From positions 248,001-312,000 of the forward strand of contig CBDCZB010000005.1 in assembly GCA_965224415.1 (NCBI GenBank): DNA of 64,000 nucleotides. The letters are read 5' to 3'. Origin of the DNA: DAOUJI01 sp965224415. Its GTDB lineage: Bacteria; Chloroflexota; Dehalococcoidia; Lucifugimonadales; JAGWBF01. The position numbers were made by a program, and so were the translations under genes. Position 1 is the first letter of the stretch; each line of letters opens with the position of its first letter. A model generated the notes under the pieces. That model saw only the letters and a program-made list of their open reading frames with translations. It did not search any database and had not been told where the DNA came from. Shown here in pieces: positions 50,515 to 59,548 of this stretch.

Positions 50515-51417
50515 ATGAATACGTTTAAGACCTTTTTCCTGATGCTCGTTATGACTGGCATTCTATTGGTCGCAGGCCTGTTCTGGGGCGGCCTCACGGG
50601 CATTATCGTCATGCTGGTCATAGCTTTGGCCATCAACTTCTTCTCTTACTGGTTCAGCGACAAGATGGCCCTGAAGATGGCCCACGCCCATGAAGTCACT
50701 CCGGAAACGGACCCAGACCTTCACGCCATTGTCGACCAGCAGGCGCATCTGGCCAACATCCCAAAACCCAAGGTGTACGTAATCGAGAGCGATTCACCCA
50801 ACGCATTCGCCACGGGGAGGAATCCCAAGAATGCCGCAATAGCAGTCACTACGGGAATTCGGCGGATATTGACCACGGACGAACTGGGCGCCGTCATCGC
50901 CCACGAGTTGGCCCACGTGGGGAACCGGGATACGTTGATAATGAGCATGGTGGCCACCATCGCTATGGCCATAAGCTTGATTGCGATGGTCGCCCAATTC
51001 GCCATGCTATTCGGCGGGTTTGGCCGCGGCGGCGACCGCGGCGGCCATCCGATGGTGGGGATCATCGGGCTGCTGGTGGTGGCCATAGTGCTCCCCCTGG
51101 CGGCCACCGTCGTGCGTCTGGCCATATCCAGGGCGCGGGAATATCAAGCCGACAGCACAGGCGCCAAGACCTCGGGGCAGCCATACGCACTGGCCTCCGC
51201 ATTGGAGAAGCTGGAGATGGGTTCGCAAATCCGGCCCATGAAGGTGTCTGAGGGCGCCGCGCACCTCTTCATAGTCAACCCTCTTGGAGACACACGGCGT
51301 CACGGTCACGGCCAGGTCCAGGCCCTGGGCGGCGGCGGATTCTCCCGCCTGTTCGCAACGCACCCTCCCATCCAGGAGAGGGCAAAGCGGCTGCGGCAAA
51401 TGAGGACGGGCTGGTAG
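50515..51417 (+). CDS. htpX: Zinc metalloprotease HtpX-like (M48)
   Basis: From the ATG at 50515 (GGAAGG upstream; an earlier in-frame start at 50491 is rejected) the protein has 300 residues. It has two N-terminal membrane helices (about 6-45), the zinc motif H130-E-L-A-H134 and another pair of helices (about 142-200). The typical REYQADSTGAK holds the third ligand. HtpX degrades misfolded membrane proteins from the cytosolic side under envelope stress. It is 4 bases from the next gene, suggesting coupling. Confidence 0.93.
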   Translation: MNTFKTFFLMLVMTGILLVAGLFWGGLTGIIVMLVIALAINFFSYWFSDKMALKMAHAHEVTPETDPDLHAIVDQQAHLANIPKPKVYVIESDSPNAFATGRNPKNAAIAVTTGIRRILTTDELGAVIAHELAHVGNRDTLIMSMVATIAMAISLIAMVAQFAMLFGGFGRGGDRGGHPMVGIIGLLVVAIVLPLAATVVRLAISRAREYQADSTGAKTSGQPYALASALEKLEMGSQIRPMKVSEGAAHLFIVNPLGDTRRHGHGQVQALGGGGFSRLFATHPPIQERAKRLRQMRTGW

Positions 51418-51421
51418 ACAA

Positions 51422-52378
51422 GTGATTCCCGGAACCATATTGGTGACCGGCGGGGCCGGTTTTATCGGCTCCCATCTCGTTGACAGATTGGTCTCCGAAG
51501 GGCATAACGTCGTCGTGGTGGATGACCTGAGAGTCGGCAAACTGCGCAACCAGAATAAAGGCGCCGTGTTTTACCACGCCAACGTCGCCGACCCGGCCCT
51601 GACCGAGGTATTCGAGCGGGAGAAACCCTACATCGTCTGCCACCATGCCGCACAGGTCGGGCTGATGAACTCGATGAAGGACCCGGTGGGTGACGCTGAG
51701 GTCAACGTTCTCGGAACGGTAAGACTGCTGGACCTGTCCCGTCAGTACGGCGTGGAGAAGTTTGTCTTCTCTTCACCGGCCAACAACGTGTACGGGGACA
51801 TTCAGTACCTCCCTTGCGACGAGGCCCACCCGATAAACCCCGACACCCCGTTTGGATTATCCAAAAGGGTGGCTGAAGAATACGTGGTCCTATATAGCCA
51901 GATGTACAGGCTCAATTACGCGATCCTTCGATACGGAAACGTCTTTGGGCCGCGCCAGACCCCGTTAGGCAGGTCCGGCGTAGTGTCCATTTTTGTCAAG
52001 GCCATGTTGGAAGGTAAACAGCCTCGTATATTCGGCGACGGCGAGCAAGAAAGAGACTTTCTCTACGTGGATGACGCGGTGGAAGCAAACATTCTGGCCA
52101 TAGAGGACGGGCGGGGCATATACAACGTGGGCGCCGGGGAAAGCACATCCATCAATCGCCTCTTCGACCTGCTCAAAGACATTTTGAGATACAAGTGGAG
52201 GCCCATATACGGCCCCGCGCGACCCGGTGAGGTCAGGAAAATCATCCTCGACAGCAGCCGTATCACCAATGAGCTCGGATGGAGACCCAACGTGGCACTG
52301 GCCGAGGGTCTGGCCCGAACCGTAGACTACTTCAGAAGCTCGGAAGATATACTGCCTGCCTACGGATTGAGGGGCTGA
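51422..52378 (+). CDS. NAD-dependent epimerase/dehydratase (GalE-like) with Tyr-to-Phe at the active site
   Basis: The 318-residue extended-SDR protein has the NAD site TGGAGFIGS (9-17), DD at the end of strand 2, and the family motif FSSPANNVYG. The segment expected to be P-x-SPYGxSK reads NPDTP-F144-GLSK148. The catalytic Tyr of YxxxK is Phe here (codon TTT at 51851-51853), while Lys is kept. It is otherwise a normal-length nucleotide-sugar epimerase (RQTPLGRSGVVSIFV, REDFLYVDDAVEAN regions). It may have lost or altered epimerase chemistry. GTG start; it sits between htpX and trxB (1-base gap to trxB). Confidence 0.85.
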   Translation: MIPGTILVTGGAGFIGSHLVDRLVSEGHNVVVVDDLRVGKLRNQNKGAVFYHANVADPALTEVFEREKPYIVCHHAAQVGLMNSMKDPVGDAEVNVLGTVRLLDLSRQYGVEKFVFSSPANNVYGDIQYLPCDEAHPINPDTPFGLSKRVAEEYVVLYSQMYRLNYAILRYGNVFGPRQTPLGRSGVVSIFVKAMLEGKQPRIFGDGEQERDFLYVDDAVEANILAIEDGRGIYNVGAGESTSINRLFDLLKDILRYKWRPIYGPARPGEVRKIILDSSRITNELGWRPNVALAEGLARTVDYFRSSEDILPAYGLRG

Positions 52379-52379
52379 C

Positions 52380-53321
52380 GTGGGGAACGCAGACTACGAC
52401 GTGGTAATAGTCGGAGGCGGAGCCGCCGGATTGAGCGCCGCGCTTTACGCCGGAAGAGCAAGTCTCAAGACTCTGATGCTGGAGAAACTGGGTTGCGGAG
52501 GCCAGATTCTGCTCACCGGGGCAATCGAAAACTACCCAGGCTTTCCTGAGGGGATTCTAGGACCCCAGCTCTCTCAACAGATGTGTGACCAGGCCAGCAG
52601 ATACGGGGCTGAGATACGCTATGAAGAAGTCGAGTCGCTGGAGGACCTCAGTCAGCCCGTCAAGACGGTCGGCACCTCCGACGGAGCATACACCGCCAGC
52701 GCCGTCATCGTAACGGCAGGGGGCTCCCACAAGAAGCTGGGCATTCCCGGAGAAGAGCAATTTTCCGGCAGGGGAGTGTCATACTGCGCGGTGTGTGACG
52801 CCAATTTCTTCCGTGGCGAGAACGTGGTTGTAATTGGCGGGGGCGACGCCGCTATGGACGAGGGCAACTACCTTTCATCCATAGTCAACAAGGTTACCGT
52901 AGTGCATCGCAGAGACCAGCTTCGAGCCAGCCCCATCCTGCAAGAGAGGTCGTTCGCAAATCCCAAGATGGACTTCCTGTGGAGCCACGTGGTCGAGGAG
53001 ATCAAGGGCAGAGAGATTGTGGAGACGGCGCGGGTAAAGGACCTGAAGACGGGGGAAGTATATGATTACCCCACCGCTGCGACCTTCATATACATAGGGT
53101 TCACACCGAACGTGGACTTCCTCCAGGGACAGTTGGAGTTGGACGAGTCCGGATGCATAGTCACCGACATTGCTATGGCTACATCTACACCCGGGGTCTT
53201 CGCGGCCGGGGACATCCGTTCGGGGTCTTTCAGGCAACTCGGCTCCGCAGTGGGCGACGGAATAACCGCCGCTCTATCCGCTTACCACTACGTCCAGAAC
53301 GCTGTAAGCCAGGGTTCCTGA
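52380..53321 (+). CDS. trxB: Thioredoxin reductase
   Basis: The 313-residue flavoprotein has GGGAAG (12-17) for FAD, the redox pair C136-A-V-C139, the NADPH site GGGDAAMDEG followed by VTVVHRRDQLRAS (the HRR pattern for NADPH), and a C-terminal GVFAAGDIRSGSFRQLGSAVGDG. It reduces thioredoxin in the cytosol. The start is GTG, one base beyond the epimerase TGA. A rho-independent terminator follows at 53356. Length is normal. Confidence 0.95.
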   Translation: MGNADYDVVIVGGGAAGLSAALYAGRASLKTLMLEKLGCGGQILLTGAIENYPGFPEGILGPQLSQQMCDQASRYGAEIRYEEVESLEDLSQPVKTVGTSDGAYTASAVIVTAGGSHKKLGIPGEEQFSGRGVSYCAVCDANFFRGENVVVIGGGDAAMDEGNYLSSIVNKVTVVHRRDQLRASPILQERSFANPKMDFLWSHVVEEIKGREIVETARVKDLKTGEVYDYPTAATFIYIGFTPNVDFLQGQLELDESGCIVTDIAMATSTPGVFAAGDIRSGSFRQLGSAVGDGITAALSAYHYVQNAVSQGS

Positions 53322-53355
53322 CGCACGGAGCTGGTGCATCGTAGTCGATATAGAC

Positions 53356-53388
53356 AGAGGGCCGGTCATGCGCAACCGGCCCTCTTTT
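53356..53388 (+). terminator. Rho-independent terminator after trxB
   Basis: An 11-base perfect stem AGAGGGCCGGT / ACCGGCCCTCT with an 8-base loop (CATGCGCA) ends in TTTT. It lies 35 bases after the trxB stop. Confidence 0.9.
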
Positions 53389-53409
53389 CCATTGGTCTTG
53401 AAATGACGT

Positions 53410-54471
53410 TTACAGGTTGAACTGGGCGTCAATCCAGCCCTTGTGCTTCTGGTATATCTGGATGCGGGGGGCGATGGTCTCCAGCACGTAGATGAAACCG
53501 TCATCGTCCACGTTCACTGACACCGGGCCTCGGAAATAGACCTCCTTGGATACGTCGGCCCGCTTCCGTGCTTTCTGGTAGTCGGGATTGGCGTCCACGC
53601 GACCAGAGGCGGTGCCGGACAGCTTGTCGGCGTCACCCACAAATGCCGAGATGTACTCGCCCTCAGCGTCGTACATGTTCAGCCGGTGGTTCTTCCAGTC
53701 CACCACGTATATGTCTCCCTCGGCGTCAACGGCCACGGAAGAAGGCCGCTGCATCTCCCCAGGTCCGGTGCCTGAACCGTAACCGATCGTGGCAATGAAG
53801 TCGCCGTCAGGGCCGAACTTCTGCACCCGGTCGTTCTTCCAGTCGGCGACGTAGGCGTTGTTTCCGTTGTCTACGCATATCCCCCAAGGCATGTTCAATT
53901 CTCCGGGCCCGGAGCCGTAGGAACCGAACTTGGACAGGAATTGACCGTCCTTGGTGAACCTCTGCACCCGGTGGTTATGGCTGTCCACCACCAACAGGTT
54001 GCTGTCTTTGTCAAAGGCCAGACCGGAGGGTCCATTGAGCTCTCCGTCACCAGTGGAGCCTCCCTGAATCTTCTTCAGGTAAAGTCCAGCCCCAAACCCC
54101 GGCAGGCCAGCCAGCTCGCCAGCGCCCTGGTCGTCGTTGCCCCAACTGGTCTGCAGTTCGCCGTCCTTGTTGAACATGAAAATCCGGTCCGCGTAGTCGT
54201 CGGAGACGTATATGTTCTCGTCGGCGTCCAACTCGATGGACGAGGGAAACTTGCTCTGCGCGTCGGCAAAAAGAGGACCGCGGTTTTCCCAAACCGGCTT
54301 TTCGTCCAGGGTGGCCTTGATAAGTCCGTGGGTCACGAAGAACTCAAACCCCCGCTGGGCGACGTAGAGCGTCCTGTTGGGGCCCATGGCAAAGTCGCAA
54401 GCCCACTGCCAGTTGCCGCCAATGCAACGGTCGTAGTCATACACGCGGCCAGCTATTTGTTTGGTAAGCAT
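53410..54471 (-). CDS. NHL-repeat (beta-propeller) protein, copy A
   Basis: The 353-residue protein is built of NHL-type repeats (for example GELNMPWGICVDNGNNAYVADWKNDRVQKFGPDGDF and DSNLLVVDSHNHRVQRFTKDGQFLSKFGSYGSGPGEL), which form a six-bladed beta propeller. There is no signal peptide or membrane helix, and only the first ~35 residues fall outside the repeats. It is collinear with copy B over its full length, so the two arose by tandem duplication. NHL proteins bind ligands or partners, or act as lyases. The role here is unknown. Weak GAGAGAG leader; a spaced AAGGAG is further upstream. Confidence 0.85.
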   Translation of the reverse strand: MLTKQIAGRVYDYDRCIGGNWQWACDFAMGPNRTLYVAQRGFEFFVTHGLIKATLDEKPVWENRGPLFADAQSKFPSSIELDADENIYVSDDYADRIFMFNKDGELQTSWGNDDQGAGELAGLPGFGAGLYLKKIQGGSTGDGELNGPSGLAFDKDSNLLVVDSHNHRVQRFTKDGQFLSKFGSYGSGPGELNMPWGICVDNGNNAYVADWKNDRVQKFGPDGDFIATIGYGSGTGPGEMQRPSSVAVDAEGDIYVVDWKNHRLNMYDAEGEYISAFVGDADKLSGTASGRVDANPDYQKARKRADVSKEVYFRGPVSVNVDDDGFIYVLETIAPRIQIYQKHKGWIDAQFNL

Positions 54472-54529
54472 TTGTCTCTCTCACGCTCCTTAAAGTCTTC
54501 TTGCCGGTGGTTCGGGGGCGCCACGGCTC

Positions 54530-55591
54530 CTACAGATTGAACTGGGCGTCCACGAAGTCCTTGTGCTTCTGGTATATCTGGATGCGGGGGGCGATGGTCT
54601 CCAGCACGTATATGAAGCCGTCGTCGTCCAGGTTCACCGCCACAGGACTTCGGAAGAAGGCCTCCTTGGACAGGTCGGCTCGTTTCCGGGCTTTGACGTA
54701 GTCGGGGTTGACGTCCACTCTGGACTTAGACGTTTTGGACAGCTCCGTGGCGTCTCCTGAGAAGGAGGTCACGAATTCTCCCTCCGTGTCATATATGTTG
54801 ACGCGGTCGTTCTTCCAGTCCACGACGTAGACATCCCCGTCCCTGTCCACGGCCACGTTGGCGGGACGGGAAAGCTGGCCCGGGTCTGTGCCCGACCCGT
54901 AGCCGAAGCTTGCGATATGCCTGCCTTCGGGCGAGAACTTCTGCACCCGGTTGTTCTTCCAGTCGGCCACGTAGATGTTCTGGGCTTGGTCGACGCTGAT
55001 GCCCCAGGGGTGGTTGAGTGCCCCTGGCCCACTGCCGTAAGAACCGAACTTGGAGATGAACTGACCGTCCTTGGTGAACTTCTGGACCCGGTGGTTGTAG
55101 GAGTCCACGACCAGCAGGTTGCCGTCGGCGTCAAAGGCCAACCCGGCCGGGCCGTTTAACTGGCCGTCTCCGTTGGAACCGCCATTCAGCTTCTTGAGGT
55201 ACAGGCCGGCGCCGAATCCAGGAAGCCCCGCTACTTCGCCTTCACCTTCGTCGCTGTTTCCCCAGGAGGTCAGCAACTCTCCGTCTTTGTCGAAGACGAA
55301 TATGCGGTCGACGTAGTCGTCGGCGACGTAGATGTTCTCGTCCTGGTCCAGTTCGATGGCGCTGGGGAAACGGCATTTTCCGTCTCCGAACAGCGGTCCC
55401 TTGTTCTCCCACACAGGCTCTTCACTAAGCGATGTCTTCAACAGCCCGTGGTTGCCGAAGAACTCGAACCCTCTCTGGGCGATATACACGCTTCCCCCCG
55501 GGCCGAGGGCGAAATCGCAAGCCCAGAGGAAGTTTCCGCTTATGCAGTGGTCGTAGTCGTACACGCGGCCAGAGACGTATTGTGTCAGCAT
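54530..55591 (-). CDS. NHL-repeat (beta-propeller) protein, copy B
   Basis: The 353-residue protein is a full-length paralogue of copy A: same start (MLTQYVSGRVYDYDHC), same number of blades (DGNLLVVDSYNHRVQKF, NIYVADWKNNRVQKFSPEG, DVYVVDWKNDRVNIYDTEG) and the same C-terminal YVLETIAPRIQIYQKHK. Blade loops differ, suggesting separate ligands. AAAGGG precedes the ATG. It is 58 bases from copy A on the same strand. Confidence 0.85.
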   Translation of the reverse strand: MLTQYVSGRVYDYDHCISGNFLWACDFALGPGGSVYIAQRGFEFFGNHGLLKTSLSEEPVWENKGPLFGDGKCRFPSAIELDQDENIYVADDYVDRIFVFDKDGELLTSWGNSDEGEGEVAGLPGFGAGLYLKKLNGGSNGDGQLNGPAGLAFDADGNLLVVDSYNHRVQKFTKDGQFISKFGSYGSGPGALNHPWGISVDQAQNIYVADWKNNRVQKFSPEGRHIASFGYGSGTDPGQLSRPANVAVDRDGDVYVVDWKNDRVNIYDTEGEFVTSFSGDATELSKTSKSRVDVNPDYVKARKRADLSKEAFFRSPVAVNLDDDGFIYVLETIAPRIQIYQKHKDFVDAQFNL

Positions 55592-55683
55592 TTCGCAGCC
55601 CTTTCAGGGTATTGAGTCCATGATGCCCTCGCGCCGTTGGACCGGGCTCCTACTGGACTTCCAGTTGTCCAGTCCCGCCAAAG

Positions 55684-55729
55684 AAAGCCGACGGGGGAGC
55701 CGGGGGACTTGCGCCTCCCCGGTTCCCCC
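55684..55729 (-). terminator. Strong hairpin, probable terminator of the DUF1501/DUF1800 transcript
   Basis: On the minus strand GGGGGAACCGGGGA ... TCCCCCGGCTCCCCC (arms 55729-55716 and 55707-55693) is followed by a T-rich TTTCTTT. It lies 60 bases after the DUF1501 stop and before the NHL genes. Confidence 0.6.
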
Positions 55730-55750
55730 GAAGCATCGGATCTTATTGTG

Positions 55751-55787
55751 GCCTTAACTCCGCCTGTGGGCGGATGATTCTTAAGGC
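55751..55787 (-). terminator. Hairpin directly after the DUF1501 stop
   Basis: GCCTTAA and TTAAGGC arms (55751-55757, 55781-55787) enclose a second short stem (CCGCC/GGCGG). The element starts 1-2 bases after the DUF1501 stop codon on the minus strand. It lacks a U-tract, so it may stabilise the mRNA end rather than terminate. Confidence 0.4.
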
Positions 55788-55788
55788 T

Positions 55789-56916
55789 TTACTTCTTGAT
55801 GAAGGCCGGAGCCTCGAAGTTTCCGCCGACGATGGGGGCGGCCTCGATGTTCATCCAGTCTTCCAAGATCGTGGAGTACACGCCGCGGAAGTCCACGTTG
55901 GGCACCAAGTCTCCAAACTGAAGGTCCTCAGGCTTGCGGGACGGGTACTCGCTGTGGTATCCAGCCGCTACCGGGTCGCCTATTGCGACGGCCAGTCCGC
56001 CAGCGCCGTGGTCGGTGCCGGAGCCGTTGTCCTTCACCCGCCTGCCGAACTCGGAGAACATGAAGACGACCACGTTGTCGGCGGCGTCGTGCTCTTGAAG
56101 GTCGGCGTAGAAGTCACGCACTGCGTGGGAGACATCCGTCCACAGCTGGGCGTGGGCGCCGAGCTGGGTGGCGTGGGTGTCAAAGCTGCCGTGCTGCGTG
56201 TAGAAGATGCGGGTGCCGAAACCGGCCAGGTGAACCTGAGCGATGTCTCGCATCTTGCGGCCTATGGAACTGCCGTGGTACTCGACGTTGGACTCGTATA
56301 TGTCCGGGGCAGTCCGCAGAATGTCGGCGCCCTTGAGCGCGTCCAGACCGGTCATGCTCAGGTAGTCCATCGTGTAGCCCGTGCCGATGGCAGGGGCGTA
56401 CATGCGTGCGAACCGCTCCAAGGCGACCTGCCGCTGCTGGTCTTCCAGACCGGTCAGGATTCCGTAGGTGGCGAGGTCGGATACGGAAGCGACGGATACG
56501 CCGGGCTTGGCCAGGGCGCGGGGCAGGCCGTTCCCGAAGTTGACCGAGGAGAGCACGTTTTCCTTGTTGGGGTCGATCTGCTGGGTGGCGTGTCCCAGCC
56601 AGCCTTCGGTGGCTACCTTGTCCGGCTCACAGGTGTGCCAGATGTCCATGGCGCGGAAGTGGGAGCGCGGGGAGTTGGGGAAGCCGACGCCGTGGATGAA
56701 GGCGACCTTGCCCATGTCCCAAAGCTCCTTCATGGGTCCCATGGAAGGGTGGAGGGAGAACTCGTCGTCTATCTGGAGCATCTCCTCGTCCTTGATCCCA
56801 ACCATCTTCCGGTTGTCATGGTAGAGGGGGTCGTTGTGGGGTATCAGGGTGTTGAAGTAGTCATTCCCGCCGGTTAGCTGCAGGATGACCAGGATCGGGT
56901 CTTTCTTGTCGGTCAC
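55789..56916 (-). CDS. DUF1501 family protein (sulfatase-like phosphatase fold)
   Basis: The 375-residue protein opens LVILQLTGGNDYFNTLIPHNDPLY, the N-terminal motif of DUF1501 (related to alkaline phosphatase/sulfatase folds), and has FSEFGRRVKDNGSGTDHGAGG, a putative metal-binding segment (DHG). Unlike most members it has no Tat or Sec signal at its N-terminus, which suggests a cytosolic form or export by another route. The start is GTG behind AGGAGG. It follows the DUF1800 gene by about 43 bases on the same strand, the usual pairing. The role is unknown. Confidence 0.87.
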   Translation of the reverse strand: MTDKKDPILVILQLTGGNDYFNTLIPHNDPLYHDNRKMVGIKDEEMLQIDDEFSLHPSMGPMKELWDMGKVAFIHGVGFPNSPRSHFRAMDIWHTCEPDKVATEGWLGHATQQIDPNKENVLSSVNFGNGLPRALAKPGVSVASVSDLATYGILTGLEDQQRQVALERFARMYAPAIGTGYTMDYLSMTGLDALKGADILRTAPDIYESNVEYHGSSIGRKMRDIAQVHLAGFGTRIFYTQHGSFDTHATQLGAHAQLWTDVSHAVRDFYADLQEHDAADNVVVFMFSEFGRRVKDNGSGTDHGAGGLAVAIGDPVAAGYHSEYPSRKPEDLQFGDLVPNVDFRGVYSTILEDWMNIEAAPIVGGNFEAPAFIKK

Positions 56917-56959
56917 GATATTCCTCCTTTTCTTGGTTCCCTTGTCTTTTCCGGTGCGC

Positions 56960-58366
56960 CTAGCCGAATTGGTACTCTCTCGAGGAGGCTATAAGGGCCA
57001 ACATGTCCCCAATTCGCTGGGGCGCTCCCGCAGCCTCTTCCTCTGTATCCCAGCGCAGGTCGCCACCCTGCTCTGCGAGGGATATGAGCTCATTCCTGGT
57101 GTCGCCCTCGACTTGGACGGGGCCTAAAAGGTCCAGGCACGCGTCCACCAGTCCCGCGGGCGACAATGTTCCCTGTTCCTTGATCCTATTGACGATGGAC
57201 ACCACTCCGGGCATCTGAATATTGGACAAGCGATCGGCTGAGAAGTTGATTCGCCGCACCAGCGAACCGCTGTCTATCCACTCCGCTCCGGTATGCCATC
57301 CCTCGACGCTGGGTGGGTCCAGGATTTCCTGGCCCATGTATCCGGGCTCGTTGCCCAAAGGCAGGATCCCCGGCCTTGGGAAGGCCCAGTCACCCACCAT
57401 TCGGGTTACTCCTGCCACCACTTCCGCCGGGCTCTTGACCTTTTGGAAGGTCGCCTCTTTGAAGAAGTCGGAGTTGAGGAGCGCCCGCATAGTCTCGCTC
57501 ATATTGAACCCTGAGTTTACGAAGGCGTCCCCGATTATGTTCATGGCCACCGAGTCCCTGGGTGGGACGTCCAGCCATGCGGGGACCTGGACTTCATCCG
57601 CTACGAAGAAGTTGTACAGGTGCCTGCCGATGAAGCGGGCCGTGGCCGGCTGACGGGCGATGATGTCGATGATGTCTTCGCCGTTGAACCTGCCCCTGTG
57701 GCCCAAGAACTCCTTTTCGCCGTCGTCGTGGTCCTCGGGGTCATACAGGAAGCTCCACAGAAACCGACCGTTGGGCGACCGGGGGAGCTTTGCGGCTATG
57801 GTCCAGCCTGTGAAAGCTCGGGAACACTCGAAAACGTCCTTCTCGGTGTAGTTCCCTTGCCCCATGGAGAAGAGCTCCAAGAGCTCACGCCCCCAGTTCT
57901 CGTTCGGCTGGTCCTTGTGGTTGTAATTGTTGTCAAGCCAGAAGATCATGGCCGGGTCTTTGGAGAGCTCTACGAGGAGGTCTCGATAGTTCCCAAGCCC
58001 GTGGTCCCTAAGCATCTGGAACTGGCGCACCAACTCCGTCGGGTTGTCTATTTTGGAGTTGCCCGTTGCGAAGATGTGGTGCCAGAACAGCGCCATTTTC
58101 TCTTCCAGTTGGCGCTGGCTGTTCACCAAGTGGTACATGACGTGGGAACGGCCTTCCGGCGGAGGGGCTATACCGTGAAGCGATGGATAGTACCGGTATA
58201 GCGTGTCAGTGTCTACTTTCGGTATGCCGTAGGCGCCAGGGTCCACCAATTCGTCTACGACCTGCTCATAACCCTTCTCAACAAGCTGTTCGAGCTGGTC
58301 CCTCGTGGCCCCGAACCCAGCACGTCTCATAAGATGCGCCATTAACGCAATATCTTCATTAGACAT
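56960..58366 (-). CDS. DUF1800 family protein
   Basis: The 468-residue protein has the DUF1800 N-terminal motif MAHLMRRAGFGATRDQLEQLVEKGYEQVVDELVDP and LVNSQRQLEEKMALFWHHIFATG, and later NWGRELLELFSMGQGNYTEKDVFECSRAFTGWTI (the ...ELFTLGxGxYTExDVxxxARAFTGW signature). The start at 58366 has AAAGGAGG upstream and fits the family better than the ATG at 58399. DUF1800/DUF1501 pairs are widespread in Bacteria with unknown function. A near-consensus promoter lies upstream. Confidence 0.88.
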   Translation of the reverse strand: MSNEDIALMAHLMRRAGFGATRDQLEQLVEKGYEQVVDELVDPGAYGIPKVDTDTLYRYYPSLHGIAPPPEGRSHVMYHLVNSQRQLEEKMALFWHHIFATGNSKIDNPTELVRQFQMLRDHGLGNYRDLLVELSKDPAMIFWLDNNYNHKDQPNENWGRELLELFSMGQGNYTEKDVFECSRAFTGWTIAAKLPRSPNGRFLWSFLYDPEDHDDGEKEFLGHRGRFNGEDIIDIIARQPATARFIGRHLYNFFVADEVQVPAWLDVPPRDSVAMNIIGDAFVNSGFNMSETMRALLNSDFFKEATFQKVKSPAEVVAGVTRMVGDWAFPRPGILPLGNEPGYMGQEILDPPSVEGWHTGAEWIDSGSLVRRINFSADRLSNIQMPGVVSIVNRIKEQGTLSPAGLVDACLDLLGPVQVEGDTRNELISLAEQGGDLRWDTEEEAAGAPQRIGDMLALIASSREYQFG

Positions 58367-58441
58367 CCGGCCTAACCTCCTTTCCTTCGGCTCGTCCATT
58401 AAACGAACTTTGCCCGATGGTAAAAACCATTAGTTTGGCAA

Positions 58442-58470
58442 ATTCTATTACAGCAGATATCCATTGTCAA
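58442..58470 (-). promoter_or_regulatory. Sigma-70 promoter of the DUF1800-DUF1501 operon
   Basis: On the minus strand TTGACA (58470-58465) and TAGAAT (58447-58442) are separated by exactly 17 bases. It lies 76 bases upstream of the DUF1800 start and is the best promoter in the window. Confidence 0.75.
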
Positions 58471-58621
58471 CAAAGAACTCGTCAGGCTGTTCCCGCTTGT
58501 TGCTCTGCTTGAAAAAGCCGTTCCTTTTATAAAATATCATCTTTGATTGATTATAGAAGACGTTCTCATTCTACGTTCATCAACCGGGAATTGTCAATCT
58601 TTGTCCACCCCCAAGGCGATG

Positions 58622-59548
58622 TCAGATAGCATGGGCGCTGAGCCGGTCGCTGGACAGGTGGTCCACGCCCGATGTCAAGGCATCCACGAAGTTCTTGACC
58701 GATCTGCTGAGGAATTTGCCTCTCAGGGAAATAAGCCCCATCTGGCTAGGGGCCATGACGCCGTTGAGCGAACGTATGCCAAGCCGTTCGTGGTCTTCTT
58801 CCTGAATGGCGAAGTCGTGGGTCACGGAGACACCCATGCCTATTTCGACGTACCGCTTAGCCATCTCCATGATGTCCATTTCCAGTGTGATGTTGTACTG
58901 GATGCCCTGGCGTCTTAAAGCGTCCTCCAACGCCCGCCGGCTGCGGGAAGTCGGTCCAAGGGTTATCAACGGCCACTTACCTATGTCCGACAAGCGCAAG
59001 TCGGGGACGTCCAGAAGTTCGTGCCTAAGGGGGGTGACCACCACGAAGTCCGACGAGAACAGGTGGGTGAATTCCACAGGCAAGTTCTTGGATTCAGGCA
59101 TGTCCCCGATGGCTATGTCCAACTCTCCCGAAAGCACCATCTCCATGAGGTTGGCGTAGGAGCGGGCCACCAGACGTATTTGGACATTGGGATACTTCTG
59201 CCTGAAGTTCTTGATGATGGGAGGCAGGTGGTGCAGGACCATGTCGGGGTAGGCGCCCATTATGAAGGAACCCTTGTGTTCGGGGTAGTCCATCTGGGTG
59301 CGGAGGTTCTCTATTCCCTCGGCGATTCCCTCCACTATAGGTTTGGCCAGTTCATAGAACCGGAAACCTTCGGAGGTCATCTGAATGGGCCGCTTTATTC
59401 GGTCGAAGAGCACCAGACCGTATTCGCGTTCGATTTTCTGGAGATGGGTCGTAACCGTCGGTTGGCCTATCTCCAGATACTCGGCGGCCTTTGACACGCT
59501 GCGGAGCCGCGCAACGTGATAGAAGCTTACTAGTTCGCGTACCTCCAT
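58622..59548 (-). CDS. LysR family transcriptional regulator
   Basis: The 308-residue protein has an N-terminal winged helix-turn-helix (LVSFYHVARLRSVSKAAEYLEIGQPTVTTHLQKIEREYGLVLFDR) and a substrate-binding domain with GAYPDMVLHHLPPIIKNFRQKYP and an LDIAIGDMP motif. It resembles CysB/CbbR-type regulators that bind small-molecule inducers. I prefer the ATG at 59548 over the preceding TTG because of the GGAG spacing. It lies upstream of the DUF1800 operon on the same strand, separated by 250 bases; whether it controls that operon or the divergent AT-rich region is not shown. Confidence 0.92.
   Translation of the reverse strand: MEVRELVSFYHVARLRSVSKAAEYLEIGQPTVTTHLQKIEREYGLVLFDRIKRPIQMTSEGFRFYELAKPIVEGIAEGIENLRTQMDYPEHKGSFIMGAYPDMVLHHLPPIIKNFRQKYPNVQIRLVARSYANLMEMVLSGELDIAIGDMPESKNLPVEFTHLFSSDFVVVTPLRHELLDVPDLRLSDIGKWPLITLGPTSRSRRALEDALRRQGIQYNITLEMDIMEMAKRYVEIGMGVSVTHDFAIQEEDHERLGIRSLNGVMAPSQMGLISLRGKFLSRSVKNFVDALTSGVDHLSSDRLSAHAI

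Noticed and set aside
55774..56877. Long plus-strand open frame (367 codons) opposite the DUF1501 gene
   Set aside because: It is antisense to a clear DUF1501 gene with an AGGAGG start, has no recognisable motif, and arises from GC-rich codon bias on the other strand.
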